A DNA stretch of 5,407 nt from Bacteroidales bacterium. Its GTDB lineage: Bacteria > Bacteroidota > Bacteroidia > Bacteroidales > Paludibacteraceae. The notes beneath the pieces were generated by a model. It did not search any database, was not told the DNA's origin, and saw nothing but the letters and a program-made list of their open reading frames with translations. The stretch covers positions 1 through 5,407 of the forward strand of contig CAAGML010000122.1 of the NCBI GenBank assembly GCA_900771035.1, read 5' to 3'. Position numbers and translations under genes: made by a program. Shown piece after piece: positions 1 to 5,407 of this stretch; positions within the stretch are counted from its first letter, which is position 1, and each line of letters begins with the position of its first letter.

Positions 1-144
1 CCACCCCCTGCCCCCTCCCCAAGGAGGGGAATACCGTATAGGTAATGCCTTGTTACCCAGGGTTTACACCATAGGCTATTTTATGTCGCGCCTACAGCGC
101 TTTGTGCTTGCATACAAAATTAACACACGAAACGTTAGAGAGCC
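1..144 (-). repeat. Dispersed intergenic repeat, copy 1, directly after the efflux channel gene
   Basis: This stretch matches 1518-1662 in the same orientation, with 13 mismatches and one 1-bp indel by hand alignment (about 90% identity). It contains no plausible gene. Read on the minus strand, it begins 1 bp after the TAA stop of the channel gene and runs to the window edge, where it may continue. Visible parts are an AACGTT palindrome (131-136), a short AC run (123-128), an AGCGCT palindrome (96-101), an imperfect stem pairing 71-76 with 90-95 around a 13-nt loop, a 34-bp core identical in both copies (37-70), a perfect 7-bp GC hairpin (12-18 with 23-29), and a C-rich tract on the + strand (G-rich on the minus strand) at 1-20. 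No transposase or inverted termini are seen. REP-like or MITE-like origin is an inference. The stem-loops could act as a 3' UTR or transcription barrier, but there is no U-tract. Confidence 0.85.
12..29 (-). other. GC-rich hairpin in repeat copy 1, downstream of the channel gene
   Basis: Positions 12-18 (CCCCTCC) pair perfectly with 23-29 (GGAGGGG) around a 4-nt loop, giving a strong stem in RNA from either strand. On the minus strand it lies about 120 nt after the channel gene stop and is followed by G-rich sequence rather than U residues. It is therefore not a canonical intrinsic terminator. It might still protect the mRNA 3' end or pause polymerase; that is inference. The same stem with one loop substitution recurs in copy 2. 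Confidence 0.55.
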
Positions 145-145
145 A

Positions 146-1453
146 TTATTTTCTACCGCTGTCATCACTCACGAATTTGCCGCCACCCATTGCGAGATAG
201 AGGTCAACCTGCGACTGGAGAATGGCACCATGGTTGTTGATAAGGTCGAAATTCGCCTGAATAAGTGCATTCTCGGCAGTGAGGACCTCAAGGTATGTGC
301 CGCCACCAAGGTGCATTTTGGTGTCAGTGGCATCAAAGGCACGTTCCATCGCATTGACCTGAGACGTGAGCATAACGGTTTTGCGGAAGTAGGTCTGGCG
401 TGCCGCAAGGGCGTTGTTGACCTCCATGCCTGCCTTGAGAAGGACCTGTTCGTAAGCGCAACGAGCCGCCTCTTTCTGGCTTTTGGCAATACGAACCTCG
501 GCGATGTTACGACCGGAGTTGAAGAGCGGCTGAAGCAGAGAACCGACTGCCTGATAGATGAATTCGCCATAGAACAATCCGACAGAACCGTTTAGTGTGA
601 TAGAAGGACAGCAGTTCGCCACAGCAAGGTTGTTATTGTAGAATGCCATCTCAAGGTTACGCTCGGCGGCACGCACGTCAGGACGCGCACGGACAACCTG
701 AAGGTTAACCTCGGTGAGGTTTTCGTTGATGCGTGCATCGGAAAGTTTGAGACGGCTTATGTTGTCAGGCACAGAACCAAGCAGGGGACCGAAGGCGTTA
801 ATCACCTGTGTGCGTTTGAGGCGGAGGTCTTCGCCGTAAGCGCAAGCGGCATGGTAGGAGCCTTCAAACTGCGCAACGGCAGCCTCGTCCGAAAGTCCGA
901 CATTCTTCATTGCCCGCTGAGTCTCTACCATGTTGCGCCATGTTGAGATGGCAGAGTCGTTAACCTCGATACAAGCATCAAGGGTTACGAGTGAATAGTA
1001 AGTCTGCGCAACGGCGGCAATAAGTTCGGTACGTGCAGCCTGTTCATAGTCAAGAGCCTGACGACGTGCGGCATCAGCCATACGCTTGCGGTTGGTCAGA
1101 CGGCCGAAGATGTCAATCTCCCATGATGCCTGAGCAAAACCCTGCCATATAGGCTCTGTGATGATGCCGTAGGTGGCTGAATGGGAGAGATGTATCGAAG
1201 GGACGTAAGCCAGTTTAGCACCAAGAAGCGTAGCCTCAGCCTGTCGGACATTCTCATGTGCAACCTTGAGGTCGTTGTTGTTAGCCAAGGCAGTATTGAT
1301 GAGCCGCAAAAGCTGCGGGTCAGTGAAGAACTGGTCGTATGTCGGCAGGGGTATGTCGTCAGCCTCTGGCTCTATGGGTTTGAACTTACCGTAAATCCGG
1401 CAACCAGTGAGAGTGACGAGAGCCAGAAGGGATATTATAATGTACTTTCTCAT
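146..1453 (-). CDS. Outer-membrane efflux channel lipoprotein, TolC/OprM/NodT family
   Basis: This 435-residue protein should be the outer-membrane exit duct of the RND pump encoded upstream. It would form a trimeric beta-barrel with a long alpha-helical periplasmic tunnel. The N-terminus is a lipoprotein signal peptide: a basic MRKY start, a hydrophobic stretch, and a lipobox L15-T16-G17-C18, so C18 is the expected lipidated residue. Family landmarks follow in order: FFTDPQLLRLI (42-52), WEIDIFGR (111-118), GLSDEAAVAQFE (186-197), RARPDVRAAER (255-265), PSITLNGS (283-290), QPLFNSGR (308-315), YLEVLTAENAL (387-397) and LAMGGG (420-425). It is somewhat shorter than Pseudomonas OprM, mainly in the N-terminal linker and the segments around 90-110 and 291-308, where OprM has longer barrel regions. 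Cys281-Cys282 sit where relatives usually have aromatic residues. The ATG at 1453 is the natural start because it gives a complete signal peptide. No Shine-Dalgarno is visible; the leader is A/T-rich, as is usual in Bacteroidota. Family assignment is firm; substrate is unknown. Confidence 0.96.
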   Translation of the reverse strand: MRKYIIISLLALVTLTGCRIYGKFKPIEPEADDIPLPTYDQFFTDPQLLRLINTALANNNDLKVAHENVRQAEATLLGAKLAYVPSIHLSHSATYGIITEPIWQGFAQASWEIDIFGRLTNRKRMADAARRQALDYEQAARTELIAAVAQTYYSLVTLDACIEVNDSAISTWRNMVETQRAMKNVGLSDEAAVAQFEGSYHAACAYGEDLRLKRTQVINAFGPLLGSVPDNISRLKLSDARINENLTEVNLQVVRARPDVRAAERNLEMAFYNNNLAVANCCPSITLNGSVGLFYGEFIYQAVGSLLQPLFNSGRNIAEVRIAKSQKEAARCAYEQVLLKAGMEVNNALAARQTYFRKTVMLTSQVNAMERAFDATDTKMHLGGGTYLEVLTAENALIQANFDLINNHGAILQSQVDLYLAMGGGKFVSDDSGRK

Positions 1454-1501
1454 TGTTCGATAATTTTTGTGGTTTTATAAAAAATTGAGTGGGTTTATTC
1501 A

Positions 1502-1509
1502 CAAAATTA
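1502..1509 (-). promoter_or_regulatory. Possible Bacteroidota -7 promoter element for the channel gene
   Basis: The minus strand reads TAATTTTG here, fitting the TAnnTTTG -7 consensus of the Bacteroidota primary sigma factor. Transcription would start around 1495, leaving a leader of about 40 nt before the ATG at 1453. The expected TTG at -33 is missing: that position falls in the G-rich end of repeat copy 2. The element may thus be weak, activator-dependent or fortuitous, with the gene read mainly by read-through from the permease. Confidence 0.25.
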
Positions 1510-1515
1510 GATTAT

Positions 1516-1537
1516 CCCCACCCCCTACCCCCTCCCC
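1516..1537 (-). other. Putative G-quadruplex motif at the promoter-proximal edge of repeat copy 2
   Basis: On the minus strand, which is the transcribed sense for the operon, four consecutive G-tracts of 4, 5, 5 and 4 bases are separated by linkers of 1, 2 and 1 bases. The tracts lie at 1534-1537, 1528-1532, 1521-1525 and 1516-1519. This meets the usual pattern for a very stable G-quadruplex in DNA or RNA. The first G-tract is also the 3' arm of the neighbouring hairpin, so the two structures should exclude each other. Copy 1 keeps three full tracts and is cut by the window edge in the fourth. Folding is predicted from pattern only. Confidence 0.5.
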
Positions 1538-1662
1538 GAGGAGGGGAATACCTTATAGGTAATGCCTTGTTACCCAGGGTTTACACCGTAGGCTGATTTA
1601 TGTCGCGCTTACAGCGCTTTGAGTTTGTATGCAAAATCACACACACGAAACGTTATAGAGCC
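1518..1662 (-). repeat. Dispersed intergenic repeat, copy 2, between permease and channel genes
   Basis: This is the second copy of the element at 1-144, same orientation, about 90% identical. It fills most of the 199-bp gap between the permease and the channel gene, which otherwise holds only an A/T-rich leader and a possible -7 element. Its permease-side end overlaps the last 10 bp of the permease gene, including the TAA stop at 1653-1655. Conserved features are AACGTT (1649-1654), a CA run longer than in copy 1 (1638-1646), AGCGCT (1613-1618), a 34-bp invariant core (1554-1587), the GC hairpin (1529-1546) and the G-tract array (1516-1537). No coding capacity or transposase is seen. Matching beyond 1662 fades abruptly, so that border looks real; the other border cannot be set because copy 1 is cut by the window edge. 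Confidence 0.85.
1529..1546 (-). other. GC-rich hairpin in repeat copy 2, between permease and channel genes
   Basis: Positions 1529-1535 (CCCCTCC) pair perfectly with 1540-1546 (GGAGGGG) around a 4-nt loop. The stem is identical to that at 12-29; only one loop base differs. On the operon mRNA it lies about 107 nt after the permease stop and about 76 nt before the channel start. It is followed by G-tracts rather than a U-tract. It could attenuate read-through or protect the upstream mRNA from 3' exonucleases, which would set different levels for pump and channel. This role is inference. Confidence 0.5.
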
Positions 1663-4600
1663 GTTTTTGTTTCATCAGTGTCTGCCACTTCATCAGACTT
1701 CGCAAACTCAATAGGTTTGATTCGCTCCTGAATGGTCTGGAAGACAACGAAGAGCGCAGGGGTGAGGAAGAGAAGTCCGACACAACCGATAAGCATTCCA
1801 AAAACAGCACCAATACCAAGGGCAAGGTTGCCGTGAGCGCCAACGCCTGACGAAACGAGCAGAGGCAAAAGTCCTATCACCATAGTTCCTGCGGTCATAA
1901 GGATTGGGCGGAGACGTGCCTTGGCAGCCTCAAGGGCGGCATCTGTTATAGCCATTCCCTGCTGACGTTTGGCAAGGGCGAACTCGACGATGAGGATACC
2001 AGTCTTGGAAATAAGTCCAATCAGCATTACGACACCAGTCTGGAGGTAGATGTTATCGTCAAGACCGAAAAGCCATGTGAAGAGGTAAGCACCCATGACA
2101 GCGGCAGGGACGGTGAGGATTATGGAGAAAGGAACAATGTAAGACTCGTAGAGTGCCGAGAGGATGAGGAAAATGAGCAATCCGGAGATGGCAAACATAA
2201 GTCCCATACTGCCTGCGCCACTCTCCTCACGAGCCATACCGCCAAACTCGAAGGTATAGTCGTTAGGGAGAACCTCTTCCGCCACACGTTTTGTTGCCGA
2301 GATGACATCACCGCTTGAACAGCCGGGTGCAGGCGAGACATTCATCATTATAGCGTTAAGCATATTGAAACGTCTCAGAGACTCAGCACCGTAAATCCTT
2401 TTGAGCGAAATGAAAGAACCGAGAGAGGCCATTTCGCCTGTAGGCAAAGGAACGAACATATTGTTCAGTGAAAGTTCGTCACGGTGAGACGAGGGCGTAC
2501 CTTGAATCATCACTTTGAACACCTTTCCATAGAGGTTGAAGTCGCTGACGTAAGCACCGCCCACATAATTTGCAAGGGTGTTGAGCACGGCTGTGGAAGT
2601 TATGCCGGCTTGGTAGCATTTAGGCACGTTGACCTCGACAAGCCACTGAGGGTTGTCGAGACGGAAGGTGGAGAAAGCACCCGAAATCTCAGGGGCTTTG
2701 TTGAGTTCCTGAATGAATTTGTCTGTATAGTCAGAGAATGTCTGCAAATCGCCGCCTGTCTTGTCCTGCATATTGACCTCAGCATCCGAGTTTGTACCGT
2801 AACCAGGAATCATAGGCAAGGCGAAAGGGACAATGGTAGCATCGGCATATTTCATATTCAGGCTATAAACCTGTGCCATAAGCAACTCCAGCGAGTTGTC
2901 GTCACGCTCCTCCCAAGGTTTGAGACGAATGATGACAGCGGCACCTGTTGAGCTCTGACCACCTGAGAACGAGAAGCCAGGCAACGCACAGACAGACTCA
3001 ACATTATCCATTGCCTGAATGTCGGCGGCAATCTGCCCGACTGTCGCACTGTTCTGCGCAAGCGATGTTGAAGGAGGGAAGATGACATCAGTCATAATCT
3101 GCCCCTTATCCTCCTGTGACACGAAACCGGCAGGGGTGTTCATCATACACCAGGCCATCAGAACTATTGAGCCTGCGACAAGCGCAATGCTTATCCATTT
3201 GTGGCGAATCAGGGGTTTTATGCCGTTCTTGTACTTCTCGGACATAGTGACGAAAGCAGCGTCAAAGCCGTCGGAGAAGCGTTGGTAAATGCCTTTCTTC
3301 GATTTGTTGTTCTCCTTCGGCTTAATCAACAAAGCGCAAAGGGCAGGAGAAAGGGTGAGCGCATTGATGGCGGAGATACCCACGGCGACAGCCATCGTGA
3401 GACCGAACTGTCGGAAGAAGACACCCTTAGTTCCCCCCATCATCGAGACAGGGATGAACACCGCCATAAAGACGAGTGAGGAAGTTATGACAGCCGTGGT
3501 AATCTCGCCCATAGCGTCCGTGGCAGCACGGAGCGACGACTTGTAGCCCTCGTCCAGTTTCTCGTGCACCGCCTCGACCACCACAATAGAGTCGTCAACA
3601 ACAGTACCAATGACAAGGACAAGAGCGAAGAGGGAGATAAGGTTTATGGAGAAGCCAGCCACCATCATGAAGGCGAAAGTACCGACGAGCGAAACACCGA
3701 TACCCACCAAAGGGATGAGTGTCGAGCGGAAATCGTGCAAGAACAGCAACACGATGAGGATGACGAGAATGATTGCCTCAATCAGTGTCTCGATTACGCT
3801 ACCTATTGACGCATAAAGGAAATCGTTGGTGTTCATCAGCGTGCAGACCTCAAGGCCGGAAGGCATGACTTTCTGCTGTTCCTTGAGAATCTCGGCAATC
3901 TGGTTGTTAATCAACGTGGCGTTAGAGCCTGCTGTCTGGTAGGCGATGAAACATGCGGCGGGATGGCCGTTGAGACGGGTGTCGAACAGATAGTGCTGCA
4001 CGCCAAGCGATACGTCAGCCACGTCGCGCAATCTCAGCACCTCGCCATTGTCATTAGTGCGTATGATGACGTCACCGAACTCCTCCTCACTCTGCAACTT
4101 GCCACGATAGACCATTGTGTATTGCTGCGCCTCGCTGGTATGTTCGCCGAAAGTACCTGTGGCAGCCTCGATGTTCTGAGTGGCAAGAGCCTCGGTAATA
4201 TCCGTAGGCGAAATGCCGTAAGCCGCCATCTTGTCAGGTTTCATCCATACACGCATGGCGTAATCAGCACCGAAAGTGGTGAATTTGCCGATACCCTGCA
4301 CACGCAAAATCAAAGGCTTGATGTTGATGTTAAGGTAGTTGCCCAGAAAGTCCTGGTCATATTTGTCGTCTGTGGAATATATGGCGGCAATCTGGAGCAT
4401 TGAGTTCATGCTCTTCTCTGTGCTCACGCCAAATTTCTTGACATCCTCGGGCAACATTGGCGTGGCTTTCGACACACGGTTCTGCACACGCACAGAAGCC
4501 ATATCTGCATCGGTGCCTTGCTTGAAGAAGACCATAATGCTCACGTCGCCGGTGTTCGAGGCAGTAGATACCATATAATCCATACCCTCAACGCCGTTGA

Positions 4601-4808
4601 TTGCCTCTTCGAGAGGGGCGATGACAGCCTTCTGTATTGTTGAAGCCGAAGCGCCGGTGTAGCTGGTGGTCACCTCGACGCAAGGAGGGGCAATGTCAGG
4701 ATACTGCTCGATTGGCAGACCCAGCAGTGCAATAATTCCCACCACGATAATCAGGATACTGATAACGGACGAGAGTACTGGATGAGAGATAAACGTCTTC
4801 AGGTTCAT
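1653..4808 (-). CDS. RND multidrug efflux permease, HAE1 family (AcrB/MexB/BmeB-like)
   Basis: This 1051-residue inner-membrane transporter exchanges protons for drugs or other amphiphiles and works as a trimer with the fusion protein and outer-membrane channel encoded beside it. The length is normal for the family. It shows the duplicated RND plan: TM1 (about 9-30), a first periplasmic porter region (about 31-335), TM2-TM6 (about 336-495), a linker, TM7 (about 538-556), a second porter/docking region (about 557-865) and TM8-TM12 (about 866-1025). The proton-relay residues are intact: Asp405-Asp406 in GTVVDDSIVVVE (TM4), Lys935 in GLISKTGILIVEF (TM10), and Arg965 and Thr972 in RLRPILMT, matching AcrB D407, D408, K940, R971 and T978. 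I chose the ATG at 4808, 2 bp after the fusion-protein stop, because MNLKTFISHPVLSS fits the usual N-terminus. A GTG at 4814, overlapping that stop, would add two residues. The stop and the last two codons (Ala-Leu) lie inside repeat copy 2. An intact, functional pump is likely; the substrate cannot be read from sequence. Confidence 0.97.
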   Translation of the reverse strand: MNLKTFISHPVLSSVISILIIVVGIIALLGLPIEQYPDIAPPCVEVTTSYTGASASTIQKAVIAPLEEAINGVEGMDYMVSTASNTGDVSIMVFFKQGTDADMASVRVQNRVSKATPMLPEDVKKFGVSTEKSMNSMLQIAAIYSTDDKYDQDFLGNYLNINIKPLILRVQGIGKFTTFGADYAMRVWMKPDKMAAYGISPTDITEALATQNIEAATGTFGEHTSEAQQYTMVYRGKLQSEEEFGDVIIRTNDNGEVLRLRDVADVSLGVQHYLFDTRLNGHPAACFIAYQTAGSNATLINNQIAEILKEQQKVMPSGLEVCTLMNTNDFLYASIGSVIETLIEAIILVILIVLLFLHDFRSTLIPLVGIGVSLVGTFAFMMVAGFSINLISLFALVLVIGTVVDDSIVVVEAVHEKLDEGYKSSLRAATDAMGEITTAVITSSLVFMAVFIPVSMMGGTKGVFFRQFGLTMAVAVGISAINALTLSPALCALLIKPKENNKSKKGIYQRFSDGFDAAFVTMSEKYKNGIKPLIRHKWISIALVAGSIVLMAWCMMNTPAGFVSQEDKGQIMTDVIFPPSTSLAQNSATVGQIAADIQAMDNVESVCALPGFSFSGGQSSTGAAVIIRLKPWEERDDNSLELLMAQVYSLNMKYADATIVPFALPMIPGYGTNSDAEVNMQDKTGGDLQTFSDYTDKFIQELNKAPEISGAFSTFRLDNPQWLVEVNVPKCYQAGITSTAVLNTLANYVGGAYVSDFNLYGKVFKVMIQGTPSSHRDELSLNNMFVPLPTGEMASLGSFISLKRIYGAESLRRFNMLNAIMMNVSPAPGCSSGDVISATKRVAEEVLPNDYTFEFGGMAREESGAGSMGLMFAISGLLIFLILSALYESYIVPFSIILTVPAAVMGAYLFTWLFGLDDNIYLQTGVVMLIGLISKTGILIVEFALAKRQQGMAITDAALEAAKARLRPILMTAGTMVIGLLPLLVSSGVGAHGNLALGIGAVFGMLIGCVGLLFLTPALFVVFQTIQERIKPIEFAKSDEVADTDETKTAL

Positions 4809-4810
4809 GG

Positions 4811-5407
4811 TCACTTCGTATTAAAAACGGGTGTGACAGGCATTCCATTCTGCATCTTGCGCACACCGTCGGTGACAATAGTGTCGCCAGGTTCAACCTC
4901 GCCGCTTATCACATAGTGCTGTTCGTCAAGGCGGAGAGTCTCGACTATTGCCGTTTCGGCGATATAGTCATTGCCTTTTTTATGCACCTTATATATATAC
5001 GTCTTGTTCTGAATCTCGAAAGTGGCACTGCGTGGGACGATAATTGCAGAGTCAAGTACTATAGGGAAAGAGACGTTTGCGCTACCACCGCTGTTCAGAA
5101 TGCCGTCAGGGTTCTGGTAAGCCACGCGAACGGAGATTGCGCCCGTACCTTGGTCGGCGACACCACTGAATGTCTCGACCTTGCCCTGACTCTCGTAGAT
5201 TGTGCCATCGCTCAAAATGAGATTTGTCTTAGGCAGGTTAGCTAAGATGGCCTCGCGTGAGCCGTAACTGCGCACGAGTTCCATATAATCCTGCTCGGCA
5301 ATTGACATGTATGCGTAAACCACACTGTTGTCCGAGAGTACGGTGAGGGGTTTCTGTATTGCGGGACCTACGAGTGAGCCACGGCGGTAGTTGATGTTAC
5401 CCACCAC
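4811..5407 (-). CDS. RND efflux membrane-fusion protein (periplasmic adaptor, AcrA/HlyD family), 5' partial
   Basis: The C-terminal 198 residues of the periplasmic adaptor that links the permease to the outer-membrane channel are visible. The N-terminus, with signal peptide or lipobox, first lipoyl half and helical hairpin, lies beyond the right edge. The reading frame is open to the edge, so the GTG there is not a real start. Visible parts in order, numbered from the window edge: the second lipoyl half (GNINYRRGSLVG, 3-14), the beta-barrel domain (about 22-118, with ISVRVAYQNPDGIL at 91-104), and the membrane-proximal domain (about 119-195, with IIVPRSATFE and a GEVEPGDTIVTDGVRKMQNG turn). 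These match RND adaptors rather than ABC-type HlyD or MacA proteins, and the adjoining permease agrees. The stop TGA (4813-4811) is 2 bp from the permease ATG, implying translational coupling. Complete family members are about 350-400 residues, so roughly half the gene is here. Any local regulator would lie further upstream, outside the window. Confidence 0.95.
   Translation of the reverse strand: MVGNINYRRGSLVGPAIQKPLTVLSDNSVVYAYMSIAEQDYMELVRSYGSREAILANLPKTNLILSDGTIYESQGKVETFSGVADQGTGAISVRVAYQNPDGILNSGGSANVSFPIVLDSAIIVPRSATFEIQNKTYIYKVHKKGNDYIAETAIVETLRLDEQHYVISGEVEPGDTIVTDGVRKMQNGMPVTPVFNTK

Noticed and set aside
12..29. Intrinsic terminator for the operon
   Set aside because: The hairpin is strong but is followed on the transcribed strand by G-rich sequence with no U-tract, so it is listed only as a hairpin. 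A terminator may lie beyond the left edge.
50..595. A 181-codon plus-strand open frame starting inside repeat copy 1
   Set aside because: Most of it is antisense to the 3' third of the clearly real channel gene. Its first part is translated repeat, and no family motif or start signal is visible. Repeat-derived frames like this are often annotated as spurious hypothetical proteins.
1638..1646. Short CA run that differs in length between repeat copies, possible phase-variable tract
   Set aside because: Only about four to five dinucleotide units, just after the permease stop codon (downstream of its 3' end), so slippage would not switch any gene.
1..1662. Two-copy CRISPR array or composite transposon flanked by direct repeats
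   Set aside because: Repeats of 145 bp around a whole gene do not fit CRISPR spacing. Neither copy encodes a transposase or shows terminal inverted repeats. Recombination between the direct copies could delete the channel gene, but there is no sign of this in the sequence.
3564..3809. An 81-codon plus-strand frame rich in Asp, Glu and His, looking like an acidic peptide
   Set aside because: The composition is a by-product of reading the opposite strand of hydrophobic transmembrane codons (Ile, Val, Leu) in the permease.
3963..4403. A 146-codon plus-strand open frame opposite the permease
   Set aside because: It lies wholly antisense to a conserved part of the permease and shows no recognisable domain, so it is a shadow frame.

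Overview
The window holds most of one operon on the minus strand. It encodes a three-part RND multidrug efflux pump. In transcription order (right to left) the genes are: the 3' part of a periplasmic membrane-fusion protein (5' end beyond the right edge), a complete inner-membrane RND permease of the HAE1/AcrB type, and a complete outer-membrane TolC/OprM/NodT-type lipoprotein channel. The products should assemble into one envelope-spanning, proton-driven exporter. The sequence does not reveal the substrates.

The organism is most likely a member of Bacteroidales (Bacteroidota). The three proteins carry wording typical of that phylum's pumps, for example QDKTGGDL and SKTGILIVEF in the permease, and QPLFNSGRNIAE and EVNNALA in the channel. 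There are no strong Shine-Dalgarno sites before the complete genes. A TAnnTTTG-type -7 element lies upstream of the channel gene. The family within the order cannot be settled from this window.

Layout on the + strand: 1-144 is an intergenic repeat (copy 1). 146-1453 is the outer-membrane channel gene. 1454-1652 is an intergenic gap with no gene, mostly filled by a second copy of the same repeat (copy 2, 1518-1662). 1653-4808 is the RND permease gene. 4811-5407 is the partial membrane-fusion gene. The fusion and permease genes are only 2 bp apart and clearly co-transcribed. The channel gene is set off by 199 bp.

The efflux genes are ordinary. The part worth a second look is the roughly 145-bp repeat found once directly after each of two unrelated genes, in the same orientation and about 90% identical. 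It contains a GC-rich hairpin overlapping a run of four G-tracts (G-quadruplex motif on the transcribed strand). In copy 2 it supplies the last codons and stop codon of the permease. I found no evidence of a wholly new system, CRISPR array, RNA gene of known family or intact mobile element.
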